A stretch of DNA of 64,000 bases from Deinococcus actinosclerus (lineage in GTDB: Bacteria; Deinococcota; Deinococci; Deinococcales; Deinococcaceae), in assembly GCF_001507665.1 (NCBI RefSeq), contig NZ_CP013910.1, forward strand, positions 2,541,501 to 2,605,500. The letters are read 5' to 3'. The notes beneath the pieces were generated by a model. The model made no database searches, had not been told where the DNA came from, and worked only from the letters and a program-made list of their open reading frames with translations. A program made the position numbers and the translations under genes. Of this stretch, positions 13,261-25,755 are shown one piece after another; the first letter of the stretch is position 1; each line of letters opens with the position of its first letter.

Positions 13261-13518
13261 CGGTTGACTCCTCGCTGGAGTCGTGAGGACAGACATCACT
13301 CCAGACTGGGCAGTATGCGCCGTGTGGGCGGCCTCCACTGGTCAGCAGCCGCACTTGGACACAGCGGACGCGCCTATGCGGGGGGAGAGCCGACCGGTTC
13401 CGGCACACGGGCAGGACAGGGAAACCATGCACCAGTGTTCGCACTGGTGCGGCAGGTGGCCTCCAGCTGGTACGCGCTGGCACTCATGCAGGGCTGCACG
13501 GCGTAGCAGGCGACGGAG

Positions 13519-13647
13519 ATGGGCGTCATGCAGGCGCCACTGTTCCTGAGCGACCTGGGGATCGTGGGCGAGGCGCGCCCCTACCTGACGGGCGCGCGGG
13601 ACGCCATGCGCACGGCCGAGGGACCCGGCTTCGGCCGCGCCCACTGA
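13519..13647 (+). CDS. possible 42-residue protein
   Basis: ATG at 13519 (alternative 13528) opens a frame ending at 13647 and encoding MGVMQAPLFLSDLGIVGEAR and on to GPGFGRAH. A GGAGAT precedes the first ATG closely. There is no domain, and the surrounding 450 bases carry no clear gene, so this could be a remnant or chance frame. Confidence 0.3.
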   Translation: MGVMQAPLFLSDLGIVGEARPYLTGARDAMRTAEGPGFGRAH

Positions 13648-13727
13648 CCGCCCACCGCGTCTGCCCGCCTGGGCCGCAAAGGAGGCGCGATCCTATTTGA
13701 AACGCGGCGCAGCCGCTAGCGTGATGG

Positions 13728-14018
13728 ATGCTCGAACTTCAGGGAACCTACACGGCGCTGCCCAACAAGCGTCTCGTCATTCTGGCCCGCCCCTTTCCCG
13801 CCGCGTCCGGTGTGTGGGCGCAGGACATCGCCGCCCTCGACGAGGCCTTCGAGGCCGCGAACCGCTGCGAGGTGCGCTTCCGCACGCCGTTCGGCCTGAT
13901 GGCCGGCCAGTTGCAGGAGAAGAATGCCCGTCAGGACCGCATGCGCTCCTTCGAGGGATACGTGTGGTTCCTGCGTCCCGCCGCGCCGAGCACCTCCCAG
14001 ACGACCTCTGGCGCGTAG
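13728..14018 (+). CDS. small hypothetical protein
   Basis: The 96-residue protein has a predicted alpha/beta fold in its first 85 residues (LQGTYTALPNKRLVILARPF, GVWAQDIAALDEAFEAANR, RFRTPFGLMAGQLQEKNARQ) and a Ser/Thr-rich tail. I do not recognise the family. TAGCGT sits five bases before the ATG, again the leaderless pattern. The 136 bases after it (14019-14154) show no gene. Confidence 0.6.
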   Translation: MLELQGTYTALPNKRLVILARPFPAASGVWAQDIAALDEAFEAANRCEVRFRTPFGLMAGQLQEKNARQDRMRSFEGYVWFLRPAAPSTSQTTSGA

Positions 14019-14154
14019 TCCCCGCGGGCGGCGCTGCGTTCCGGCGACCTGCCGGGACGGAATCCCACGCAGCCGCGTCAACGTCAGGGCCCGGCGGCTC
14101 CGGGTTCCACTGGGACGGCGTCCCGTTGCCCTGGTGGTCCCGGTGGCCGGCGCT

Positions 14155-15834
14155 TCAGGCGGTGGTCGTCTGACCGCCAGCCTGTTCGGCCAGCGCCAGG
14201 AACTGGTGCACCAGGGCGATGCTCATGCTGCCCTCGCCGACGCTGCTCGCCACGCGCTTGACCGAGCCGCGCCGCACGTCCCCGGCCACGAACACGCCGG
14301 GCACGCTGGTCTCCAGCGGGAAGGGATCACGCCTGAGGGGCCACGCGCCCTGCGGGGCCAGATCAAGGCCCGAGCAGACGTAGCCGCGCTCGTCACGCAG
14401 CACCACGCCGCCCAGCCAGTCGGTGCGGGCGTCCGCGCCGATCAGCACGAACAGCGAGTCGGTCTCCACGTGCTCGTCCTCGCCGGTGTCCGAGTGGTGC
14501 ACGGTCAGGCCCCTCAGGTGCGAGTCGCCGTGCAGGGCCGTGACCTCGCAGCACTCGCAGATGCGGACGTTGTCCTTGGCGCGCAGCTGGTCGATCAGGT
14601 ACTGCGACATGCCCTTCTCGACGTGCGGCGCGCGGATCAGCAGCGAGACACGCCGGGCGTAGTTCGAGAAGAACATCGCCGCCTGCCCCGCCGAGTTCCC
14701 CCCGCCGATCAGGTACACGTCCTTGCCGCGCGTGCCGGGCGCCTCGGTGCGGGCCGCGCCGTACCACACGCCCCGCCCCACGAAACGCTCGGTGCCGCTC
14801 AGCGGCAGGGCGCGCCAGGAGACGCCCATGGTGAGGACCACACTGCGCGCGCGTACCCGCGTGCCGCCGTCAAGCTGCACCTCGTGGGCATCCGGGCCCG
14901 GGATCAGCGCCGCGACCTCACGGGTAGTGACGACTTCCGCGCCGAAGCGGCGCGCCTGTCGCAGCGCCCGCGCGCTCAGTTCCCCGCCGGACAGCCCGGT
15001 CGGGAAACCCAGGTAGTTCTCAATGCGGCTGCTCGTGCCGGCCTGTCCGCCCGGGGCCTCCTTCTCGATCAGCAGCGTGCACAGGCCCTCCGAGGCCCCG
15101 TACACCGCCGCCGCCAGCCCCGCCGGGCCGCCCCCCACGATCACCACGTCGTACTCCTCCATGCTGGGTTCCACCTGCAACCCCACGCGCGGAGCGAGGT
15201 CCCGCACGCTGGGCCGGACGAGCACCTCACCGTCCGGCAGCACCACGGCCGGCAGGGGACCCACCTCCACACCCGTGGGAATCTCGCAGGCCAGGGTGGG
15301 GGCGCCCGGGTCCAGCCAGCGGAAGACCACCTGATTGCGCGACAGGAAGTCCCGCAGCCCGAAGCAGTGCAGGTCGTCCGCCGAGCCCACCAGCAGCGTC
15401 ACGGCCGCCGGGGCGTCCAGCACCACGCGCTGGAGGTTCTGCACGCGGCGCGTCATGTTCGACAGGACGGTGCCCGCCAGGGTGTCGGAGTAGCGCAGCA
15501 GCGCCATGAAATCCTGACCGTCCACCCGCATGACCCGCACCGGGGTCCGGGCGCGCAGGTCCACGGTGGCCGACGTGCCCAGCAGCAGCGGCAGCTCGCC
15601 GAACGAGTCACCTGGGCCGTAGGTGTCCACGGCCTGCGTCTCGCCCGCGACGTCCTTCGTGACGTCCAGTTCGCCTTCGAGCAGCACGAAGAACGCGACC
15701 GAGTCCCCCTCGCGGATCAGGTACTCGCCCGCGTTCAGCCGGACGTCGGCCGACTCGGCGGCCACCGCGCCCAGCAGGACCTCGTCCAGCCCGGCGAACA
15801 GCGGCACTTCCCGCAGGCACTGCGGCGTGATCAT
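14155..15834 (-). CDS. cyclic-nucleotide-binding domain fused to thioredoxin-reductase-like FAD oxidoreductase
   Basis: This is a 559-residue fusion. Residues 1-125 form a cNMP-binding domain (LNAGEYLIREGDSVAFFVLL, then GDSFGELPLLLG). Residues 140-215 form a thioredoxin-like spacer. Residues 228-555 form an FAD/NAD(P)H oxidoreductase with dinucleotide motifs VIVGGGPAGLAAA (about 231) and VYLIGGGNSAGQAA (about 373). Where thioredoxin reductases have the redox Cys pair after RGV, this protein reads RGVWYGAARTEA, so it cannot be a classical thioredoxin reductase. A ligand-gated flavoenzyme is likely; ligand and acceptor are unknown. AGGAG precedes the ATG. An upstream ORF (15831-15863) ends over the start codon. 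Confidence 0.85.
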   Translation of the reverse strand: MITPQCLREVPLFAGLDEVLLGAVAAESADVRLNAGEYLIREGDSVAFFVLLEGELDVTKDVAGETQAVDTYGPGDSFGELPLLLGTSATVDLRARTPVRVMRVDGQDFMALLRYSDTLAGTVLSNMTRRVQNLQRVVLDAPAAVTLLVGSADDLHCFGLRDFLSRNQVVFRWLDPGAPTLACEIPTGVEVGPLPAVVLPDGEVLVRPSVRDLAPRVGLQVEPSMEEYDVVIVGGGPAGLAAAVYGASEGLCTLLIEKEAPGGQAGTSSRIENYLGFPTGLSGGELSARALRQARRFGAEVVTTREVAALIPGPDAHEVQLDGGTRVRARSVVLTMGVSWRALPLSGTERFVGRGVWYGAARTEAPGTRGKDVYLIGGGNSAGQAAMFFSNYARRVSLLIRAPHVEKGMSQYLIDQLRAKDNVRICECCEVTALHGDSHLRGLTVHHSDTGEDEHVETDSLFVLIGADARTDWLGGVVLRDERGYVCSGLDLAPQGAWPLRRDPFPLETSVPGVFVAGDVRRGSVKRVASSVGEGSMSIALVHQFLALAEQAGGQTTTA

Positions 15835-15952
15835 GCGCTCTCCTGGGTGCTCGGTCTGTTCATGGCGTCCAGGGCAGTGTACGCCCCGCGCGCCGGCCCC
15901 AGGCGGGGAGCCCCGCGCCGGCGCCTCCCCTGCCCACTGCGCGCAAATGCAC

Positions 15953-16106
15953 TATCATGCTTGGCGGCATGTCGCGCCCAGGCCCCGCGGTGGTGGGGAG
16001 CCGGTGAGCGGCAGGGCAGATTCAACAGAGGAACGCGCCGCGCACGCCCGCACGCACCCCCACTGGGGCCTGACGGCGGGCGGAGGCGGCGCAGACGGGA
16101 GACCCA
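15953..16106 (+). promoter_or_regulatory. candidate tig -10 box and long leader
   Basis: TATCAT at 15953-15958 is the only good -10 match ahead of tig, which would give a leader of about 140 bases containing several GC-rich stems. No recognisable riboswitch or ribosomal leader is seen. GGGAGAC lies just before the ATG. Confidence 0.35.
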
Positions 16107-17402
16107 ATGGCAGAGCTGATCAGCAGAGAAGGCAACAAGGTGGAATTCAAGGTGTCGGTGCCCGCCGCCGAAGTGAACCGCGCCTACGACCAGGTGTGGG
16201 CCGGTCTGGCGCGCGACGTGCGCGTGCCCGGCTTCCGCCCCGGCAAGGCTCCCCGCAAGGTCATCGAAGGTCGCGTGGGCAAGGGCTACGTCGAGCAGGA
16301 AGTCCGTGACCGCCTGCTGGAAACCCACTACACCCAGGCCGCCCGCGAACTGAAACTCAGCCTCGTGGACGCCAGCATCGAGCCGCAGACCCTGGCCAGC
16401 GGCCAGACGTTCGAGTTCACCGTGAAGGGCGAGACGTACCCCGAAGTGAAACTCGCCGACTGGAGCGGCCTGAGCCTCAGCGCCGCCGCGCCCGAGATCA
16501 CCGACGAGGTGCTCGAGCGCACCCTGAACGACCTGCGCGAGCGCAACGCCACCTTCGAGAGCGTCGAGCGTCCCATCGAGGCCGGCGACCAGGTGACCAT
16601 CGAGGAAGAGGGCGAGGATGGCGGCACGTACCCCGTGTACCTTGACGTCGCCGAGGCGCACGTCCGTGACGCGCTGGTCGGCAAGACCAAGGGCGACACC
16701 GTGGAGATCACCGTGCCCGCGCACAGCCACGGCGACCACGAGCACCCCGAGCACACCGTGACCGTCAAGGTCGTGGACGTGAAGACCAAGCAGCTGCAGG
16801 AGCTCGACGACGCGTTCGCGGGCAGCCTGAACTTCGACTCGCTGGAGCGCCTCAGAGGCGACCTGAAGGGTGAACTGGAGCGCCGCGCGCAGCAGGAAGG
16901 CGAGGCCGCCCGCCGCGAGGAGTTCATCACCGCGCTGGTCGACGGCATGGAAGCCGACATTCCCCAGGCGCTGCTGGACCGCCGCCGAGAGGGCATGCTC
17001 GAGGAGATCAAGGACGACCTGGGCCGCCAGGGCGTCAAGTGGGGCGAGTACGAGGCGTTCATGCAGGAGCAGGGCAAGCTGGACGACTTCATGGCCGACC
17101 TGGGCAAGAACGCCGAGAGCCGCGTGAAGCGTGACCTGGTGCTGGAGAAGCTGGCCGAGGACCTGAAGGTGCAGGTCAGCGACGCCGAGTTCAACCAGAC
17201 CATGAACGCGCTGGCGCAGGCCAACGGCCTGACCCCGGCCGAGCTGAGCAAGCAGCTCGGGCCGAACGGCATCAACTCGTACTACATCAGCCTCGTGCGC
17301 GAGAAGGGCCTCCAGCAGGCCATCGCCCAGCTGTCCGGCGCCAAGGGCGAAGGCAGCGAGGCCGCCACCGAAGAGCAGAGCACCGAAACCAGCGCGGAGT
17401 AA
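16107..17402 (+). CDS. tig: trigger factor chaperone
   Basis: The 431-residue ribosome-associated chaperone folds nascent chains. The ribosome-binding loop is VPGFRPGKAPRKVIEGR (about residues 40-56), as in other trigger factors. The central PPIase domain (about 145-230) carries a His-rich insertion, HSHGDHEHPEH, that could bind metal. The C-terminal helical arms fill 240-405, followed by an acidic Ser/Glu tail. Length is normal. The gene is monocistronic and ends at a strong terminator. Confidence 0.97.
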   Translation: MAELISREGNKVEFKVSVPAAEVNRAYDQVWAGLARDVRVPGFRPGKAPRKVIEGRVGKGYVEQEVRDRLLETHYTQAARELKLSLVDASIEPQTLASGQTFEFTVKGETYPEVKLADWSGLSLSAAAPEITDEVLERTLNDLRERNATFESVERPIEAGDQVTIEEEGEDGGTYPVYLDVAEAHVRDALVGKTKGDTVEITVPAHSHGDHEHPEHTVTVKVVDVKTKQLQELDDAFAGSLNFDSLERLRGDLKGELERRAQQEGEAARREEFITALVDGMEADIPQALLDRRREGMLEEIKDDLGRQGVKWGEYEAFMQEQGKLDDFMADLGKNAESRVKRDLVLEKLAEDLKVQVSDAEFNQTMNALAQANGLTPAELSKQLGPNGINSYYISLVREKGLQQAIAQLSGAKGEGSEAATEEQSTETSAE

Positions 17403-17416
17403 TCCCGTCTGAAGGG

Positions 17417-17448
17417 CCGGGGCGTTCCTGCGGGAGCGCCCCGGTTTT
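17417..17448 (+). terminator. tig terminator
   Basis: A 12-bp stem (CCGGGGCGTTCC with GGGAGCGCCCCGG) is followed by TTTT, 14 bases past the tig stop codon. Confidence 0.85.
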
Positions 17449-17658
17449 GCTGCTGTCCGTGACTGGAGGAGGCGGGGGAGGATGCTGGCCCGGCCAGCAG
17501 GACACGGCCGCGTTCCTCTGTTCCACGTCCGGACGGACGCACGCCCGGTCCCTGCACGCCGGAGCGCGCCCTGTGGCGGGTTCTCGCTCCGAACGGTGCG
17601 GGTCGGCGGTGAGCAGCGCACCCGCCGCCGATCTGCGCACCGCCAAAATCTGAACTCA

Positions 17659-17692
17659 ATTCATTGAACGGACGTTCAATGAATGCTACGGT
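17659..17692 (+). promoter_or_regulatory. fabH promoter with perfect palindromic operator
   Basis: ATTCATTGAACG (17659-17670) and CGTTCAATGAAT (17673-17684) are perfect 12-base inverted repeats around GA. The left arm contains the -35 TTGAAC (17664-17669); 17 bases later is the -10 TACGGT (17687-17692), six bases before the fabH ATG. Binding would block the promoter. The site has the size and symmetry of TetR-family lipid regulators, but the regulator is not in the window. Confidence 0.75.
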
Positions 17693-17698
17693 GCCCCC

Positions 17699-18748
17699 AT
17701 GAGCGACCCCTCCCCCACCCGGCCCACGCTGGGCATCACGGCGCTGGGCATGTACGTCCCCGAGCGCGTCGTGCCGAACAGCGACTTCGAGGCCCGCATG
17801 GACACCAACGCCGACTGGATCGAGTCCCGCACCGGTATCCGCGAGCGCCGCTTCGCCACGCCCGAGCAGTACACCAGCGACGTGGGCGTCCTGGCCGTGC
17901 GCGACCTGCTGCGCCGCGACCCGCAGGCCCTGCAAGGCGTGGACGCCGTCATCTGCGCCACCGTCAGCCCCGACGCGCTGATGCCGTCCACCGCCGCGCT
18001 GATCGCCATGCAGGTCGGCCTGACCGGCGCGGCCGCCTTCGACCTCTCGACCGCGTGCAGCGGCTTCGTGTACGCCCTGAGTGTCGCGCAGGGCCTGATC
18101 CTCGCGGGCAGCGCGCGGCGCGTGCTCGTGGTGGGCGCCGAGGTCCTGAGCAAGATCGTCGATCAGGACGACCGCAACACCGCCATCCTCTTCGGGGACG
18201 GCGCGGGCGCCGCCGTGGTCGGCCCGGTGCCTGCCGGGTACGGCTTCCAGGACTTCATCATGGGCGCCGACGGCAACGGCGGGTCCAGCCTGTACCTGCG
18301 CTGCGTGGCCCCCACCCTCCCCGGCGGGTTCAACATGGGGGACTCGGTCGGCATGAACGGCCGTGAGGTCTTCAAGTTCGCCGTGCGCGCCCTGGGCGAC
18401 AGCGGCACGCAGGTCCTCGCCAAGAGCGGCCTGACCACTGCCGACGTGGACTGGGTCATCCCGCACCAGGCGAACGTGCGGATCATCGAGGCCGCCATGG
18501 ACCGCTTCGGGCTGCCCATGAGCAAGACCATCGTGAACCTCGACCGCTACGGGAACACCAGTTCCGCGACCGTGCCGCTCGTGCTGCGCGAGGGTGTGGA
18601 CGCCGGGCAGATCACGGACGGGCAGCAGCTCCTGCTGATCGCGTTCGGCGGCGGCCTGAGCTGGGTGGCGGGCACCATGAAGTGGTGGGGCGGCGCGCCC
18701 AGCCTGAAAGCCGAGAGCAATGCCCAGCAGACGGAGGTGACCGCATGA
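17699..18748 (+). CDS. fabH: beta-ketoacyl-ACP synthase III
   Basis: The 349-residue enzyme starts fatty-acid synthesis by condensing acyl-CoA with malonyl-ACP. The catalytic triad is visible as Cys120 (STACSGFVYAL), His256 (IPHQANVRI) and Asn286 (GNTSSATVPL). Length is slightly above the usual 320 because of a C-terminal Ser/Gln extension. It is the first gene of the fab cluster, starts about at its own transcription start (leaderless) and overlaps fabD by four bases. Confidence 0.96.
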   Translation: MSDPSPTRPTLGITALGMYVPERVVPNSDFEARMDTNADWIESRTGIRERRFATPEQYTSDVGVLAVRDLLRRDPQALQGVDAVICATVSPDALMPSTAALIAMQVGLTGAAAFDLSTACSGFVYALSVAQGLILAGSARRVLVVGAEVLSKIVDQDDRNTAILFGDGAGAAVVGPVPAGYGFQDFIMGADGNGGSSLYLRCVAPTLPGGFNMGDSVGMNGREVFKFAVRALGDSGTQVLAKSGLTTADVDWVIPHQANVRIIEAAMDRFGLPMSKTIVNLDRYGNTSSATVPLVLREGVDAGQITDGQQLLLIAFGGGLSWVAGTMKWWGGAPSLKAESNAQQTEVTA

Positions 18749-19650
18749 AGATCGCCGCACTCTTCCCCGGGCAGGGCTCGCACAGCGTCGGCATGGGCGC
18801 CGACCTGACCGCCGCGTTCCCCGAAGCGGCCGAGGTGTACACCCAGGTCGAGCACGTCCTGCCGGGCCTGCGCGCCGTGATCGAACAGGGCCCGCCCGAC
18901 GACCTGACCCTGACCGCCAACCAGCAGCCCGCGCTGGTCGCCGCGAGCGTCGCCGCGTACCGCGCGTGGCGCGCCCACACCGGCCTGACGCCCGCGTTCG
19001 CCGCGGGGCACTCGCTGGGCGAGTACTCCGCACTGGTGGCTGCCGACGCCCTGAGCCTCGGGGACGCGCTGCGCCTGACCCGCCAGCGCGGCGAACTCAT
19101 GCAGGCCGCCGTGCCGGTCGGTGCGGGCGCCATGAGCGCCGTCATGGGCGACCCGGCGGTCGTCGCGGAAGTCTGCGCCGGGACCGAAGGCGCGCAGCCC
19201 GCGAACTTCAACGCCCCCACCCAGACCGTCATCAGCGGCACGAAGGGCGGCGTGGACGCCGCGAACGCCGCCCTGAAAGCACGCGGCCTGAAGGCCATCC
19301 CCCTGAAAGTCAGCGCGCCCTTCCACTGCCCGCTGATGGCGCCCGCCGCCGCCGGGCTCGCCCCGGAGCTCCAGACGACCGCGTTCGCGCCCCCCGCCTT
19401 CCCGGTGTACGCGAACGTCACCGCGCAGCCGAACACCGACCCCACCGCCCTGCCGGGACTGCTGACCGAGCAGATCACCGGGGCCGTGCGCTGGGTCGAG
19501 ACCATCCAGGCGCTTGCCGCCGCAGGTGCGGACGTGTTCATCGAGTTCGGTCCCGGCACCGTCCTGACCGGCCTCGTCAAGCGCATCCTGCCCGACGCCC
19601 GCACCCTCAACGTCGGCACCGCCGCGCAGGTGCAGGACTTCACCCTGTGA
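18745..19650 (+). CDS. fabD: malonyl-CoA:ACP transacylase
   Basis: The 301-residue enzyme loads malonate onto ACP. It shows the oxyanion motif FPGQGSHSVGMG at the N-terminus, the nucleophile Ser90 in GHSLGEYSAL, and the catalytic His in SAPFHCPLM near residue 195. GGAGGTGA precedes the ATG, which overlaps the fabH stop (ATGA). Its own stop overlaps the GTG of the DinB-like gene. Confidence 0.96.
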   Translation: MKIAALFPGQGSHSVGMGADLTAAFPEAAEVYTQVEHVLPGLRAVIEQGPPDDLTLTANQQPALVAASVAAYRAWRAHTGLTPAFAAGHSLGEYSALVAADALSLGDALRLTRQRGELMQAAVPVGAGAMSAVMGDPAVVAEVCAGTEGAQPANFNAPTQTVISGTKGGVDAANAALKARGLKAIPLKVSAPFHCPLMAPAAAGLAPELQTTAFAPPAFPVYANVTAQPNTDPTALPGLLTEQITGAVRWVETIQALAAAGADVFIEFGPGTVLTGLVKRILPDARTLNVGTAAQVQDFTL

Positions 19651-20179
19651 ACCTGGCAGCGTTCCAGAACGCGCTGAACGCCCGTGGCGCGGAGGTGGCC
19701 GCATTCTTCGCGGCCCTGCCCGCACAGGACTTCACGCGCGCCGCCCCGGAACGCTGGTCGGCCGCGCAGCACCTCGATCACCTGATCCGCTCGCACAAGG
19801 TGCTGGCGCTGGCCCTCTCCATGCCGCGCGACCGCTTCGGCTGGGGGCAGCGCACGCCGCCCGGCAGCCGCAGTGCCGCCGAGCTTCAAGCGGCGTACCT
19901 GGAGGCGCTGCGCGGCGGCGTGAAGGCCTCAGGCCGCTTCCTACCCGATCCGCAGGGCACCCAGGCGGAACTGGTGCAGACCTACCGCGACTCGGTCGCC
20001 CTGCTGGAGCATCACCTCACCGCCTACTGCACAGACACCGAATTGCACGGCGCGACGCTGCCCCACCCGGCCCTGGGTGAGGTCACGCTGGCCGAGATGC
20101 TGCATTTCACCCTGTACCACGACCTGCACCACCTGCGGGGCGTGCAGACTGCACTGAAGCCTCAAGCACTGGAGATCCC

Positions 20180-20183
<4 letters not shown>
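19647..20183 (+). CDS. DinB-family (DUF664-like) protein inside the fab operon
   Basis: This 178-residue four-helix protein of the DinB/YfiT type carries metal-ligand candidates in AAQHLDHLIRSH (about residue 43) and LYHDLHHL (about 164). Many family members are thiol-dependent metal enzymes; the substrate here is unknown. It begins at a GTG overlapping the fabD stop codon and ends overlapping the fabG ATG, so it is fully embedded in the fatty-acid operon and co-translated. No fatty-acid function is known for this family. Confidence 0.85.
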
Positions 20184-20929
<746 letters not shown>

Positions 20930-20960
20930 ACGGCGCGTGCCACCGGTCATTTCATGACCG

Positions 20961-20975
20961 TTGAACCCCGTTCAA
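20961..20975. promoter_or_regulatory. inverted repeat upstream of acpP related to the fabH operator
   Basis: TTGAAC-CCC-GTTCAA repeats the core of the fabH operator (TTGAAC-GGAC-GTTCAA) but with three rather than four central bases. It lies upstream of a candidate -10 TAGACT (21004-21009). The same regulator could bind both, if it tolerates the spacing change. Confidence 0.45.
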
Positions 20976-21042
20976 ATCAGCTGCCTCTCATGGACGCCGC
21001 GTGTAGACTGGCGCAGACTTCAGTATCAGGAGGTACGAACTC

Positions 21043-21273
21043 ATGGCAACTTTTGATGATGTGAAAGACGTGATCGTGGACAAGCTGGGTGTGGACGCCG
21101 ACAAGGTCAGCCCCGAGGCGCGCTTCGTGGAAGACCTGGGCGCCGACAGCCTGGAGACCGTGGAACTGATCATGGGTCTGGAAGACAAGTTCGGCATCAC
21201 CATCAGCGATGAGGACGCCGAGACGATCCGCACCGTGCAGGCCGCTGTCGACTACATCGAGAGCAAGCAGTAA
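21043..21273 (+). CDS. acpP: acyl carrier protein
   Basis: The 76-residue acidic protein carries growing acyl chains on a phosphopantetheine arm attached to Ser36 in [12 protein letters not shown]. Length and sequence are those of a standard ACP. A strong AGGAGG lies ten bases before the ATG. It has its own promoter (TAGACT at 21004-21009) downstream of fabG and is followed by fabF. Confidence 0.97.
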   Translation: MATFDDVKDVIVDKLGVDADKVSPEARFVEDLGADSLETVELIMGLEDKFGITISDEDAETIRTVQAAVDYIESKQ

Positions 21274-21396
21274 CTCAGGACGCTCCCCCAACGCGGGGGG
21301 CAGCGTGACGGGCGGGGTGCGGGCAGAAATCCGCCTCCCGCCCCAACTTTTTCCGGGTGGCCCCGTGCGGGGCGGGCCCAGTCAGGAGGGAAGCCA

Positions 21397-22641
21397 GTGG
21401 GTGTTTCAGGACTGAAACGGGTGGTGATCACGGGCCTGGGGCCGGTCACGCCCATCGGGGTGGGCGCGCAGGCGTTCGCGCAGGCGCAGCGGGCCGGGAA
21501 GAGCGGCATTGCAACCATCACGCGCTTTGACCCGGCGGAGACCGGCAGCAAGATCGCGGGTGAGGTGAACGACGACCTGTCCGCGTTCGTGGACCCGCGC
21601 GAGGCGAAGAAACTCGACCGGTACGTGCAGCTGGCCCTGGCGGGCGCGGCGCTGGCCGTGCAGGACAGCGGCCTGAGTGAGGACGAGCTGCGCGGCGAGC
21701 GCACCGGCACCGTGATCGGCAGCGGCATCGGCGGCGTGAAGACCTTCGAGGATCAGGCCGGGGTGCTGCACTCGCGCGGTCCGGGGCGCATCAGCCCGAT
21801 GTTCATCCCCATGATGATCGCGAACATGGCGACCGGGCACGTCGCGATGCGCTACGGCGCGACCGGCCCGAGCAGCACGGTCGTCACCGCCTGCGCCACC
21901 GGCACCGGCGCGATCGGGGACGCCGCGCGGTACATCCAGCTGGGTCTGGCGGACGTGATGATCGCCGGGGGCAGCGAGGCCGCCATCACGCCCATCGCCA
22001 TCGGGGGCTTCTCGAACATGAAGGCGCTGTCCACCCGGAACGACGAGCCGGAACTCGCCAGCCGTCCCTTCAGCGCCTCCCGTGACGGCTTCGTGCTGGG
22101 TGAGGGTGCGGGCGTGGTCGTGCTGGAGGAGTACGAGCACGCCGTGAAGCGCGGCGCGACCATCTACGCCGAGGTCGTCGGGTACGGCACCAGCGCCGAC
22201 GCGCACCACATCACCATGCCCGCCCCCGAGGGCCGCGGCGCGCAGGTCGCCATGCGCATGGCGCTCGCCACGGCAGGCGTGAACCCCGATCAGGTCGGGT
22301 ACATCAACGCGCACGGCACGAGCACGCACTTCAATGACCTGCACGAGACGCAGGGCATCAAACACGTGTTCGGCGACCACGCCCGCAATCTTGCCATCAG
22401 CTCCACGAAGAGCATGACCGGGCACCTGCTCGGCGCGGCGGGCGCCGTGGAGGCCATCGCGGTGGCGCAGGCCCTGAAGGACGGCGTCCTGCCGCCCACC
22501 ATCAACCTCACCGACCCCGACCCGGCCCTCGACCTGGACTACATTCCCCTGGAGGCCCGCGAGGCGCAGGTGGAGTACGCGCTGAGCAACTCCTTCGCGT
22601 TCGGCGGCCAGAACGCCGCGCTGCTGTTCAGGAAGATCTGA
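21397..22641 (+). CDS. fabF: beta-ketoacyl-ACP synthase II
   Basis: The 414-residue condensing enzyme elongates acyl-ACPs. The Cys-His-His site is Cys166 (VTACATGTGA), a His in NAHGTSTHFND and a His in KSMTGHLLGAAG. The start is a GTG at 21397 with AGGAGGG eight bases ahead; the leading MGVSGLKRVVITGLG is typical. It is 123 bases after acpP and ends at a strong bidirectional hairpin. Confidence 0.96.
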   Translation: MGVSGLKRVVITGLGPVTPIGVGAQAFAQAQRAGKSGIATITRFDPAETGSKIAGEVNDDLSAFVDPREAKKLDRYVQLALAGAALAVQDSGLSEDELRGERTGTVIGSGIGGVKTFEDQAGVLHSRGPGRISPMFIPMMIANMATGHVAMRYGATGPSSTVVTACATGTGAIGDAARYIQLGLADVMIAGGSEAAITPIAIGGFSNMKALSTRNDEPELASRPFSASRDGFVLGEGAGVVVLEEYEHAVKRGATIYAEVVGYGTSADAHHITMPAPEGRGAQVAMRMALATAGVNPDQVGYINAHGTSTHFNDLHETQGIKHVFGDHARNLAISSTKSMTGHLLGAAGAVEAIAVAQALKDGVLPPTINLTDPDPALDLDYIPLEAREAQVEYALSNSFAFGGQNAALLFRKI

Positions 22642-22649
22642 GGTTCAAG

Positions 22650-22686
22650 GAAGCGGCCCCCTCCAGTGATCGGAGGGGGCCGCTTC
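22650..22686. terminator. bidirectional terminator between fabF and the M16 peptidase
   Basis: A perfect 15-bp stem (22650-22664 with 22672-22686) and a 7-base loop lies between two convergent genes and can serve both. Confidence 0.8.
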
Positions 22687-22704
22687 ATGATGTGTTCGGC
22701 GGCT

Positions 22705-25626
<2,922 letters not shown>

Positions 25627-25755
25627 ATGCCCGGCAGTCTAAACCCGCTCCCGCTGGGCCGTGCGGGAAGTCGGGCACGATTCGGGGCCCGGCGCACCCG
25701 GCGGTATCACGGTTCGTTCACCGCCGCGTGGCCCGGCGCGGCTACACTGCTGGGC

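Noticed and set aside
13342..13644. 100-codon minus-strand frame
   Set aside because: No ribosome-binding site, Arg/His/Gln-rich shadow-type composition, and overlap with a more plausible plus-strand small frame.
15831..17621. 596-codon minus-strand frame
   Set aside because: Antisense of trigger factor; only its last ten codons are noted as a possible uORF.
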